Assembly (NCBI RefSeq): GCF_000250675.2
Contig: NC_018681.1
Coordinates: 7,812,001 to 7,876,000 of the forward strand
Length of the DNA: 64,000 nucleotides
From: Nocardia brasiliensis ATCC 700358
GTDB lineage: Bacteria > Actinomycetota > Actinomycetes > Mycobacteriales > Mycobacteriaceae
Direction: 5' to 3'
The position numbers were made by a program, and so were the translations under genes. Shown one piece after another: positions 17,701-24,602 of this stretch. The notes under the pieces are model-generated. The model saw nothing but the letters and a program-made list of their open reading frames with translations, made no database searches and was not told where the DNA came from. Each line of letters opens with the position of its first letter. The stretch's first letter is position 1.

Positions 17701-18837
17701 CGAAAAGCGTTGCGGCGCACTGCCCGGCAACCGCGCCGCGATCCGGGCCACCGCCAGTTGCACGGGTCCGCCGCAGCGATGGTTGTCCCGCAACACGATC
17801 CGCTGCCCGTCCGGGGCGTCCAGATCGGCGACGAAGCGCGCGTCGGCGCCGCGGAAGGCGAAGATGCCCTGATCCGGGTCGCCCGCGACGACGGTGGTGT
17901 GTGCGCTGCGCCCGAGCGCCTTGACCAGCATCGCGGCCTGCGGATCCAGATGCTGGGCATCGTCCACGAGCAGATACCGGATGCGGGCCCGTTCGGCGGC
18001 GAGCAGTTCGGCGTCACCGGCCAGCGCATCCAGTGCGGCGCCGATCAATTCGGCCGCGTCCAGCGCGGGCGCCGTGGCCTCCGGCGCCTCGACGCCCACC
18101 GACCAGCGCAACAGCATGGTCTGCTCGTAGCGCACCGCGAAGTTGCCCGCCGCCACCCACTCCGATTTACCGTGCTCGCGACCCAGCCGCACCAGGTCTT
18201 CCGGCCCGAGCCCGCGTTCGGTGGCGCGCAACATGAGATCGCGCAACTGTTCGGCGAATCCGCCGAGCGCGAGCGCGGGTTGCAATCGCTCGGGCCACAG
18301 TCCGTCCGCGCCCGCCGCGATGTCGGTCAGGTCACCGCGCAGCATTTCGCGCAGCACCGCATCCTGCTCGGCACCGGTCAGCAAACGCGGCGGCGGATTG
18401 CCGTGCGTGGTGGCGTGTCTGCGCAGGACGGAGAAGGCGTAGGAGTGCAGGGTGCGCGCCAGCGGCTCCCTGGTCGCGCCCGGTACCCCGCCCTCGGCGT
18501 CCGGGCCGGCCAACCGCGCCGTGATCGCGTCGCGCACGGTGCTCGCCGCCTGCTTCGAATGGGTGAGCACCAGCACGGATTCGGGGTCGGCGCCCGCGGC
18601 GATGCGCCCGGCCGCCAGGTCGACGAGCAGGGCGGTCTTGCCCGTGCCCGGTCCGCCGAGCACCTGCCAGGGTCGCCACCCGGGGCGCGTCGGCCCGGCC
18701 GCGGCGGCGGCATCCAGCAGCACGCGAACGTCGGCGCCCCAGACCCGAGGCCGGGGTGCCGCCACGTTCCGGCGCACAAGTCGCACCGCGCTATCCGATC
18801 GCACCACGCGGGCTATTGCAACAGACACGACCGACAC
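14773..18837 (-). CDS. adnA: AdnA, helicase-like/nuclease subunit of AdnAB with Fe-S nuclease
   Basis: The UvrD-like N-terminal domain has Walker A GGPGTGKT (~59-66) but a degenerate motif II (VDDAQHLD instead of DEYQD), consistent with the vestigial AdnA motor. The C-terminal nuclease has KGNLVHTLV, RGRVDRLE and VDVKTGK (~1210). Four cysteines, one in RTCPLRW (~1083) and three in CRHCAVAGSC (~1335), would hold the Fe-S cluster that staples this nuclease type. The protein has 1354 aa against ~1055 in Rv3202c, largely from a disordered insertion (~540-745) rich in repeated DVLAGPE units. GTG 18837 is supported by GGAGGGGG 8 nt upstream. It starts the adnA-adnB operon, divergent from the LipV-like gene. 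Confidence 0.92.
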   Translation of the reverse strand: MSVVSVAIARVVRSDSAVRLVRRNVAAPRPRVWGADVRVLLDAAAAAGPTRPGWRPWQVLGGPGTGKTALLVDLAAGRIAAGADPESVLVLTHSKQAASTVRDAITARLAGPDAEGGVPGATREPLARTLHSYAFSVLRRHATTHGNPPPRLLTGAEQDAVLREMLRGDLTDIAAGADGLWPERLQPALALGGFAEQLRDLMLRATERGLGPEDLVRLGREHGKSEWVAAGNFAVRYEQTMLLRWSVGVEAPEATAPALDAAELIGAALDALAGDAELLAAERARIRYLLVDDAQHLDPQAAMLVKALGRSAHTTVVAGDPDQGIFAFRGADARFVADLDAPDGQRIVLRDNHRCGGPVQLAVARIAARLPGSAPQRFSLPDRDHRPAGDGTEVRVRVLGTPAKEAALIADHLRRAHLTGAVPWSRMAVIVRSVPLSLAPLRRALLAAGVPVQQPALDTPLARRRGAAWMLLSLRAVLASEQKSAFGPDDALDLLAGPLGGADQITLRRLRRGVRRSVLEAERHRSRSGRASDEPTPSTEFEQVEPAAETFESSAAHPEPSPHTLERAADDADWYGVDAEWIPDDVEWRGPEAEPEPADTPPSDPTVDSPLPGTDSTAPASTAATPTDAAATGSTGAVLDEAASGDVLAGPETATDGVFAATAAVPGGTDAASGDVLAGPEAAPDDVAAGTVATPGDMLAGPEVESGGVPAGTEAALRDVPAGTATAPGYTSAATGVASGVLRHGVDQSSAEVLRDLLIGVGDPELLERLTEVEAAPLRRVLDALERARKARRRGAGLEDVLWALWTGSRLERRWVAQSERGGAVGMQADRDLDAAVGLFDAAASYVDRLPRASIEGFVDYLSQQEIPNDSGPRTAPKEAVALISAHAAAGREWDVVAVAAVQEGIWPNPRPRGTLLDTEDLVDVTAGVIDAGEQVSRAAPILAEERRLLLVACSRARRSLLVTAVESVSGERDLVPSRFLSELLGYDEDGEPGALPVADPGRALVMHSLVAELRGAVCDPESDPERRQRAAHQLARLAEAGVPGTHPDDWYGTAELSSSRSLWSEDETAVGLSPSTVELLRTCPLRWALERHGGTDGDNPHAVKGNLVHTLVQALAGKVPEAQVRAALDKAWQQVDPGSGWHSRQELRRTEAMLATFMAWVRNTRGELTQAGVEVPVDCELPARTEDELPVRIRGRVDRLERDAQGRFVIVDVKTGKTPVTKQAAVDHAQLATYQVAAAMGALDAAVDESDAEAGESDDSAATDSGDTTGALGAPGGARLVYVAKPSSKEGATQRMQPPLDPEALDQWRNTIHDAAAATQGPSYLAMRNDGCRHCAVAGSCPVQDTGRQVTDE
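16600..17200 (-). repeat. Low-complexity repeat insertion inside adnA
   Basis: The region codes for an acidic Ala/Thr/Pro/Gly-rich linker with several DVLAGPE-like units. Two exact 32-bp copies lie at 16796-16827 and 16883-16914, 87 bp (29 codons) apart, and more diverged copies surround them. The reading frame is preserved throughout. Confidence 0.8.
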
Positions 18838-18900
18838 GCCGACGGCCCCCTCCGCACGACTCGCCCAGCGGGCCTTGCGCCCGCAGGTCAGAATGGACCA

Positions 18901-19677
18901 GTGTCAGCTCTTCATACCTACCGATTCGGCCCGGCTACCGGACCGGTCGTCTTGGCCCTGCACGGCGTGACCGGCCACGGCAAACGCTGGGCGGACCTGG
19001 CCGCCAATCACCTCCCCGAGGTCCGGATCATCGCACCCGACCTGCGTGGACACGGCCGGTCGAGCACGCGCCCGCCGTGGACCTTCGAAGCCGTCGCCGA
19101 TGATCTGGCCGAATTGCTGACCGCCGCTGGCGGGCAGCCGGTGACCGTGGTCGGGCACTCTTTCGGCGGGGCGTCGGCGGTGTATCTGGCGCAACGTCAC
19201 CCGGAACTGGTCCGGCAGCTGGTGCTGCTGGATCCGGCGATCGGCCTCGCACCCGAATTCGTCGGCGATATCGCCGAATCGCTCGTGGCCGAGCCCGACT
19301 ACGAGTCCGTGGCGCGCGCCCGCGAGGACAAGCTGGCGTCCTCGTGGGCCGACGTGGCGCCGCACATCCTGGCGGCCGAACTCACCGAGCACCTGGTGCC
19401 CACGGCGCACGGCCGGTTCGGCTGGCGGATGAGCGTGCCCGCGGTCGCCTCGTATTGGGGTCAGCTGGCCCGGCCCTATGTGCTGCCTCCTCGCGAGCTG
19501 CCGACCGTGCTGGTGCAGGCGACGAAGGTGCAGCCGCCGTTCGTCACCCCGGAGTTCCGCGCCGCGCTCACCGCCCACCTGGGCGACCGGCTCACCGTGC
19601 ACGAGTGGGAGTGCGATCACATGGTGCCGCAAGAACTTCCGGCCCAGACAGCCGCACTGATCCGCTCGGTGCTCTGA
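18901..19677 (+). CDS. lipV: Alpha/beta-hydrolase (LipV-like esterase/lipase)
   Basis: A 258-residue alpha/beta-hydrolase. The oxyanion strand is VVLALHGVTGHGKRW, the nucleophile elbow GHSFGG has Ser ~87, an acidic residue follows in LLDPAIG or later, and the catalytic His lies in CDHMVPQ (~240). Its place between adnA and the alkyltransferase-like gene equals Rv3203 (LipV). GTG 18901 is chosen over earlier in-frame starts that would overlap the adnA promoter and start. The physiological ester substrate is unknown. The next gene begins only 4 nt after the stop, so the two are co-transcribed. Confidence 0.85.
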   Translation: MSALHTYRFGPATGPVVLALHGVTGHGKRWADLAANHLPEVRIIAPDLRGHGRSSTRPPWTFEAVADDLAELLTAAGGQPVTVVGHSFGGASAVYLAQRHPELVRQLVLLDPAIGLAPEFVGDIAESLVAEPDYESVARAREDKLASSWADVAPHILAAELTEHLVPTAHGRFGWRMSVPAVASYWGQLARPYVLPPRELPTVLVQATKVQPPFVTPEFRAALTAHLGDRLTVHEWECDHMVPQELPAQTAALIRSVL

Positions 19678-19681
19678 GCCG

Positions 19682-19978
19682 GTGGCCACCACGGACGCCG
19701 AGGTCGAGCGGGTGCGCGCGCTGGTCGCGTCGATCCCGCCCGGCCGCGTCGCCACCTACGGCGATATCGCCGCGGCCGCAGGGTTGTCCACGCCGCGCAC
19801 GGTCGGCTGGATCATGCGCACCGACGCGGCCGACCTGCCCTGGCACCGGGTGCTCGGCGCGAGCGGCAGGCCCGCCGCGCATCTGGCCGAGCGCCAGCTG
19901 CGCCTGCTCGCGGCGGAGGGCACGCCGGTGCGGGACGGCCGAGTCGACCTGCGGGCGGCGCGTTTTCCGTTCCCCTAG
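19682..19978 (+). CDS. Alkyltransferase-like (ATL) DNA-damage recognition protein, MGMT family
   Basis: A 98-residue single-domain protein with the MGMT DNA-binding core (PPGRVATYGDIAAAAG and the helix with TVGWIM). The active-site motif reads PWHRV (~53-57) where methyltransferases have PCHRV. The missing cysteine means it cannot accept alkyl groups; ATL proteins instead bind O6-alkylguanine, flip it out and hand it to nucleotide excision repair. It corresponds to Rv3204. Translation from GTG 19682 is probably coupled to the upstream hydrolase. Confidence 0.9.
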   Translation: MATTDAEVERVRALVASIPPGRVATYGDIAAAAGLSTPRTVGWIMRTDAADLPWHRVLGASGRPAAHLAERQLRLLAAEGTPVRDGRVDLRAARFPFP

Positions 19979-20026
19979 TCCCGGAAATACCCCCGGAGCG
20001 GGCGGCGCGGCGGTTACCGTTGTTTC

Positions 20027-20776
20027 ATGTCCACCCGCCTGGCGTGTGTCGTGTTCGATGCAGACCGGCCGCGGTTCGTCGCGGACTTCTGGGCCGAGCT
20101 GCTGGGGTGGGGCGTGACCATCGAGCGTCCGGAGGGAGTGGACGTCGCGGCGCCCGACCCCGACGGTGCCGAACTCGCGCTCACCTTCGCGCCCGCGACC
20201 CGAACGAAGAACGCCAAGAACCGCATTCACCTCGATCTCGCCAGCCGCTCGATCGATCATCAACGGCTGCAGGTCGATCGGGCGTTGTCGCTGGGCGCGC
20301 GCCGGATCGACATCGGCCAGGGCGCGGTGCCCTGGGTGGTGCTCGCCGATCCGGAGGGCAACGAGTTCTGCGTGCTGGAACCGCGGGAGGAGTACGTGGA
20401 CACCGGCGCGGTGGCCGCCATCGTGGTGGACACCCGGGATCCCGTGCGGCTGGCCGAATTCTGGTCCGCCGCGTCCGGCTGGCCGGTCGCGCACGGCGGC
20501 GCGCAGATCGCGGGCCTGCGTTCGCCGACCGGGCTCGGCTCCTGGCTCGAGTTCGTCCGCTCGCCGGAGGAGAAGTCCGGTCGCAATCTGCTGCACCTGG
20601 ATCTGGCTTCCTACGACGACCAGGCGGTCGAACTCGCCCGGCTGCGCGCCGCGGGCGCGACACCCATCGCGCACACCGGCGCGAGCCTCGGCTCGGTGCC
20701 GAGCCTGACCCTCGCCGACCCGGAGACCAACGAGTTCTGTCTGCTGCGCCCGGCCCGCGACCGCTCGACCGCCTAG
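20027..20776 (+). CDS. Tandem VOC (glyoxalase/bleomycin-resistance fold) protein
   Basis: Two consecutive VOC domains are visible: residues ~1-120 (ending WVVLADPEGNEFCVLE) and ~125-245 (ending LTLADPETNEFCLLR). The DPxxNEFC repeats mark the last strand of each half, and an RNLLHLDLAS / NRIHLDLAS strand is duplicated too, so the protein is an internal duplication. Members of this actinobacterial group are mostly uncharacterised and are often annotated as glyoxalase-like. No canonical glyoxalase I metal set can be assigned with confidence. It is the first gene after the conserved Rv3204-like gene, at the left edge of the accessory block. Confidence 0.8.
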   Translation: MSTRLACVVFDADRPRFVADFWAELLGWGVTIERPEGVDVAAPDPDGAELALTFAPATRTKNAKNRIHLDLASRSIDHQRLQVDRALSLGARRIDIGQGAVPWVVLADPEGNEFCVLEPREEYVDTGAVAAIVVDTRDPVRLAEFWSAASGWPVAHGGAQIAGLRSPTGLGSWLEFVRSPEEKSGRNLLHLDLASYDDQAVELARLRAAGATPIAHTGASLGSVPSLTLADPETNEFCLLRPARDRSTA

Positions 20777-20888
20777 GCCCCCTGTCTCGAGGTCCGGCCG
20801 CCTAGCCGGTCGGCCGCCGCCTCCCGGGTTCGTCGCGGCGACGAATTAGCATGACCGCCATGTTGTACCTTGCTCGAGGTCGTGCTGG

Positions 20889-22628
20889 GTGACCGCCGCC
20901 GACGCGATCGTGCTCGCCGGTGGGCGGGCGAGCCGGATGGGCGGTGTCGACAAACCCGCGATCGTCATCGGCGGCCGCTCCATGCTCGACGCCGCCTTGG
21001 TGGCCGTCACCGGCTGCGCGCACACGGTGGTGGTGGGTCCGCACCGGCCCGAGCTGCCGGAGTCGATTCGGCAGGTGCGTGAGGTGCCACCCGGGTCGGG
21101 GCCGGTGTCGGCGATCGGCGCGGGGCTGCGCGCGCTCGGTTCGGCCGCGCCGTTCGTCGTCGTGCTCGCCGCGGATCTGCCGTTCCTGACCGCCTGGTCG
21201 ATCACCGAATTGCTCAGGCACGCCGGAGAATCCGGGGCCGACGCGGTCTTCGCGGCGGACGACTCGGGGCGGCCGCAGTATCTGATCGGAGTGTGGCGGC
21301 GCACCGCGCTCACCGCCGCGCTCGATCGGCTGGATTCGCTGATCAACCAACCGATGAAAGCGTTGATCCCCGCCGACTCAGCGATCATCCCGCTCCCCGG
21401 CGTCGCCGACTGCGACACCGACGAGCAGGTGCGGCTGGCCCGCGAGTCGGTGGCCCAGCCACCCGCGGCAGCACTCGCGCTGGCCGCGGCGCGCACCGAG
21501 TTGCGCACCGGGCTCACCCGGCTGACCAGCTACGTAGCCGATCTACGCGCGGTGCGCGGGGCCGCGCTCGCCGCGCCGTTGACCGCGGCCGGTCCACTGC
21601 CCCGTTTCGACGTCTCGGCAATGGACGGCTACGCGGTGGCGGGTGCGGGCCCGTGGCGGTTGCGCCGCGATATCGGCTTCGCCGGCGGCCAGCGCCCGGT
21701 CGGCTTGCTGCCGGGCGAGGCGGTGCGCATCGCCACCGGCGCGCACGTGCCGGACGGCACCACCGGCGTGGTACGCGACGAATTCATCGAGATCGACGGG
21801 GACCAGCTGCACCGACTACCGGACACCCCGCTCCGCGACGATATCCGCCGCCGCGGCGAGGATCGCGAACCCGGGGATCTTGTTGCGCCGCAGGGCACTC
21901 CGGTCACCTCGGCGTTGATCTCGGCGGCCGCGAGCGTGGAGGTGACCGCCGCGCCGGTGCGCGGCCCGGTGCGCGCCCGCATCGTCATGACCGGCGACGA
22001 GATCCGCAACAAGGGCCCGCTGCACGCGGGCCAGACCCGGGACTCGATCGGGCCGATCCTGCCGGAGCTGTTGTCCTGGTACGGGATTCACGCCGTCGAT
22101 CGGGTGCACCTGCGCGACACCCCGAACGGCTTCGACGAAGTGCTCGCCGCGGCAGCGGAATGCGATCTGCTGGTGATCGTCGGGGCGACCGGCGGCGGTG
22201 CGGCCGATCAACTGCGCACAGCGGTGGCCCGCGCGCAGGCCAGGATACTGGTGCACCGCCTGCGCCTGCGTCCGGGCGGTTCCACCCTGGTCGCCGAACT
22301 CCCCAGCGGCACCACGGTTCTCGGCCTGCCGGGGAATCCGTACGCGGCGGTCGCCACGCTGCTGGCGCTGGCACCCGCGGTGGTCGACGGCCGCACCGGC
22401 AGCACCCCTGGGCGCACCCAGTTCGGTCCGCTGCACAACGCGGGCGAGATCTCCGGACCGGTCCCCCGCATCGTGCCCGCGCGCTACGCCGACGCGGGCG
22501 GCTGGCTGGGCGATCCGCACATCCGCACCGCCCACCTCGGCGGCCTGGTCGACCGCGACGGCCTGGTCGTCGTCCCGGCCGAGGCCGCAGACGGCGCGAC
22601 GGTCGAGTTCCTGCCGCTACCCAGGTGA
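20889..22628 (+). CDS. MobA-MoeA fusion: molybdenum cofactor guanylyltransferase joined to molybdopterin molybdotransferase
   Basis: Residues ~1-190 form a MobA-type nucleotidyltransferase (AIVLAGGRASRMGGVDKP, then VLAADLPFL), which would attach GMP to molybdopterin. Residues ~215-579 are MoeA: SAMDGYAV, the VRIATGAHVPDGTTGVV strand, RARIVMTGDEI and a C-terminal barrel. MoeA inserts molybdate into adenylated molybdopterin. The usual MoeA TTGGVSxGxxD motif is altered to GATGGGAADQL, so activity should be checked. Mo-bis-MGD is the cofactor of the nitrate reductase encoded 5 kb downstream, a likely functional link. The start is GTG 20889; the protein is 579 aa. Confidence 0.88.
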   Translation: MTAADAIVLAGGRASRMGGVDKPAIVIGGRSMLDAALVAVTGCAHTVVVGPHRPELPESIRQVREVPPGSGPVSAIGAGLRALGSAAPFVVVLAADLPFLTAWSITELLRHAGESGADAVFAADDSGRPQYLIGVWRRTALTAALDRLDSLINQPMKALIPADSAIIPLPGVADCDTDEQVRLARESVAQPPAAALALAAARTELRTGLTRLTSYVADLRAVRGAALAAPLTAAGPLPRFDVSAMDGYAVAGAGPWRLRRDIGFAGGQRPVGLLPGEAVRIATGAHVPDGTTGVVRDEFIEIDGDQLHRLPDTPLRDDIRRRGEDREPGDLVAPQGTPVTSALISAAASVEVTAAPVRGPVRARIVMTGDEIRNKGPLHAGQTRDSIGPILPELLSWYGIHAVDRVHLRDTPNGFDEVLAAAAECDLLVIVGATGGGAADQLRTAVARAQARILVHRLRLRPGGSTLVAELPSGTTVLGLPGNPYAAVATLLALAPAVVDGRTGSTPGRTQFGPLHNAGEISGPVPRIVPARYADAGGWLGDPHIRTAHLGGLVDRDGLVVVPAEAADGATVEFLPLPR

Positions 22629-22708
22629 CGCGGCCGAATCACCGCGTCGACGGCGGGTCCCGGTATTCCCGTTGCCGCCGTGGCAACCAGCTGGCAATGT
22701 CACCCGGC

Positions 22709-23467
22709 ATGAAACGAAGCTTCGAGGATCTGGTGGCGGAGGCGAGCACGGTCTCCGTGGCGGGTTGGGACTTCGGCTGGCTGGACGGGCGCGCCACCGA
22801 GCAGCGGCCGTCCTGGGGTTATCAGCGGCTGCTGGGTGCGCGCCTCGGCAAAGTCGATGCGGCACTGGATATTCAGACCGGCGGCGGCGAAGTGCTCGCC
22901 GGTGCGGGGCAGATCCCGCGGCTGCTGGTGGCCACCGAATCCTGGCCGCCGAATGTCGCCAAGGCCACCCAGCTGCTGCACCCACTGGGCATCACGCTGG
23001 TGGCGGACCCGGACGAACCGCCGTTGCCGTTCGGCGACAACGCCTTTGACCTCGTGACGAGCCGACATCCGGTCACCGTGTGGTGGCGCGAGATCGCGCG
23101 GGTGCTGCGCCCGTCCGGTACCTATCTGGCGCAACATGTCGGCGATGCAAGCGTTTTCGAACTGGTCGAGTATTTCATCGGGCCGCAGAGTGAAGAAATT
23201 CGGCGGCGGCGAAATCCGGCGGACGATCGCGCCGCGGCCGAAGCGGCGGGATTGGAAGTCGTCGATCTGCGCTACGAACGGTTGCGCGTCGAGTTCCACG
23301 ATATCGGCGCGGTGGTCTACTTCCTCCGGAAGGTGCCGTGGATGGTGCCCGACTTCACCGTCGAGGGATACCGTGATCGACTCGTGACGATGCACGGCGA
23401 GATCGAAGAGAATGGACCGTTCGTCGCCCATTCGACCCGATTCCTAATCGAGGCCCGTAAACCCTGA
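22709..23467 (+). CDS. Class I SAM-dependent methyltransferase
   Basis: This 252-residue protein has the SAM-binding order: ALDIQTGGGEVLAG (motif I), a strand ending in ATESWPPNVA (motif II region), PFGDNAFDLVTSRH (motif III/post I) and EIARVLRPSGTYLAQHVG. It resembles small actinobacterial methyltransferases of unknown substrate. ATG 22709 is preferred; ATG 22697 is also in frame. No strong ribosome site is evident, and the gap to the MobA-MoeA fusion is 80 bp, so co-transcription is possible. Confidence 0.8.
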   Translation: MKRSFEDLVAEASTVSVAGWDFGWLDGRATEQRPSWGYQRLLGARLGKVDAALDIQTGGGEVLAGAGQIPRLLVATESWPPNVAKATQLLHPLGITLVADPDEPPLPFGDNAFDLVTSRHPVTVWWREIARVLRPSGTYLAQHVGDASVFELVEYFIGPQSEEIRRRRNPADDRAAAEAAGLEVVDLRYERLRVEFHDIGAVVYFLRKVPWMVPDFTVEGYRDRLVTMHGEIEENGPFVAHSTRFLIEARKP

Positions 23468-23615
23468 CACCGCGCCACACCCCGTACTACCTGGGCATTT
23501 GCCTAGGATCGCCGGTGCGACGTGCTTTTTTCACTTACCCTTTCGGAATTGCCATCCGCTCGCTATCGTGGGGAACGTTAGGCGAATAACAATCCCCGGA
23601 AAGGACCGAGTGGAG

Positions 23616-23816
23616 ATGACTGAAAAGTCGAAGAAAGCGCCTAAGAAAATGCCGAGGCAGATGGATCGGCAGCAGCAGCAACAGCGCCAGGATCAGAACC
23701 AGAACCAAGGTATGAACCGAGGCGGCGCAAATTCCGAAGGCCAGCGCATGCCGAACCAGCGCCAGTCGGACAACGACCGGCGTGACGATGATCAGCGCAG
23801 GATGGGCCACAACTAA
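23616..23816 (+). CDS. Small, highly charged Gln/Asn/Arg-rich disordered protein
   Basis: A 66-residue product beginning MTEKSKKAPKKMPRQMDR and continuing with Gln runs, then Asn/Gly and Arg/Asp-rich stretches. It is predicted to be fully disordered, with no hydrophobic core and no cysteine. GGAAAGGA (23598-23605) precedes both GTG 23610 and ATG 23616. A strong terminator hairpin lies just after the stop, arguing that this is a genuine monocistronic gene. I recognise no family; composition resembles small nucleic-acid-associated or stress-induced proteins, but that is speculation. Confidence 0.65.
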   Translation: MTEKSKKAPKKMPRQMDRQQQQQRQDQNQNQGMNRGGANSEGQRMPNQRQSDNDRRDDDQRRMGHN

Positions 23817-23832
23817 CTGATCCACACCGCGT

Positions 23833-23860
23833 GCCGCCGGTTCACTGTGGAACCGGCGGC
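23833..23860 (+). terminator. Terminator hairpin after the small disordered protein
   Basis: GCCGCCGGTTC (23833-23843) and GAACCGGCGGC (23850-23860) form a perfect 11-bp stem with a 6-nt loop, 16 bp after the stop codon. There is no T-run, which is common for actinobacterial terminators. Confidence 0.75.
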
Positions 23861-23906
23861 CGCGGTTGTGCGCGTTCACCCCGTGGGTTACCCGCACCCT
23901 GCGTGA

Positions 23907-24032
23907 AACGCTGGTGAGCCAGACATTCCGTTCGCGCAGGGCTTGTTTCCCGCGGGCACCGAGCAGCAGCCACGCAACACCGAGCTGGGTTACGAAGCCG
24001 CGGCATGGGAAGCGGAATTCGTTGCGGAGTAA
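23907..24032 (+). other. Short open frame resembling the tail of a lost gene
   Basis: Between an in-frame TGA (23904-23906) and TAA (24030-24032) lies a 41-codon frame including FAQGLFPAGTEQQPRNTEL and GYEAAAWEAEFVAE, with ~73% GC at third positions. It has no ATG or GTG start. It reads like the C-terminal end of a protein and could be a remnant; it could equally be chance. I recognise no family. Confidence 0.25.
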
Positions 24033-24091
24033 GCGAACCGGTGCTTACCCCGGAGGTAATTGTCCGGCCGCACCGGGCCTCCTACGGTCGA

Positions 24092-24119
24092 GGTGGCGTC
24101 CCGATCCTGCGACGCCACC
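24092..24119 (+). promoter_or_regulatory. Hairpin/inverted repeat upstream of the DUF1330 gene
   Basis: GGTGGCGTC (24092-24100) and GACGCCACC (24111-24119) form a perfect 9-bp inverted repeat with a 10-nt loop, ending 17 nt before the ATG. It may be an operator or a leader structure. Together with the remnant-like frame and the terminator, these are the only items seen in the 320-bp gap 23817-24136. Confidence 0.4.
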
Positions 24120-24136
24120 GAACAAGGGAACCGCTC

Positions 24137-24484
24137 ATGCCCGCCTATGGCTTCGCCCATCTGCGTGTGCGCACGCCGCACGCCGACATCCTCGAATACC
24201 TGGAACGCATCCAGGACACCCTCGATCCGTTCCACGGCCGCTTCGTGATTCACGGCCCGCCTGCCGAGATCGTGGAGGGGAGCTGGCCCGGATCCATGGT
24301 GCTGCTCGAATTCCCGGATCTGGACACGGCACGGCAGTGGTACCGCTCCCCCGCGTATCAGGCGATCATGCCGCTGCGCACCGACCACATCGAGGGCGAT
24401 CTGCTGTTGATCGAGGGCGTCGGGCCGGACTACGACCCGCGCGAGCGCGCGGCGAAACTGCGCGCGGGCGCCTCGGCGGCCTGA
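24137..24484 (+). CDS. DUF1330-family protein
   Basis: The 115-residue protein carries the family pattern: a ferredoxin-like dimeric alpha/beta-barrel core with RFVIHGPPAEIVEG, SMVLLEFPDLDTARQWYRSPAYQ and a final strand LLLIEGVG. The DTARxWYxSPxYQ element is the DUF1330 hallmark. The function of the family is unknown; the fold is shared with EthD- and Dabb-like proteins that bind small organic acids or handle reactive intermediates. ATG 24137 has AAGGGA 7 nt upstream. It is a single gene, 118 bp before the methionine-salvage operon. Confidence 0.88.
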   Translation: MPAYGFAHLRVRTPHADILEYLERIQDTLDPFHGRFVIHGPPAEIVEGSWPGSMVLLEFPDLDTARQWYRSPAYQAIMPLRTDHIEGDLLLIEGVGPDYDPRERAAKLRAGASAA

Positions 24485-24561
24485 GCCCGGCGCAGCGTTT
24501 TCGGCGCCGGCGCCCGGCGCGCAGCCGACTTTTCCCGGCTGTTCCGTTTCCGATACCGTTG

Positions 24562-24578
24562 ACCAGGGACAACCTGGT
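24562..24578. promoter_or_regulatory. Inverted repeat before the methionine-salvage operon
   Basis: ACCAGG and CCTGGT separated by 5 nt, 25 nt upstream of the mtnAB start. The size fits a repressor operator, but no regulator is adjacent and the repeat is short. Confidence 0.3.
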
Positions 24579-24602
24579 GACATGCGGTAAAGGACGGGCT
24601 TG

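Noticed and set aside
17710..18900. Extending the LipV-like gene upstream to 17710
   Set aside because: The extension is antisense to adnA; the hydrolase fold begins right after GTG 18901.
21293..22708. Extending the methyltransferase upstream to 21293
   Set aside because: The upstream part overlaps MobA-MoeA in another frame and is Arg/Ala-rich nonsense; the methyltransferase fold starts after ATG 22709.
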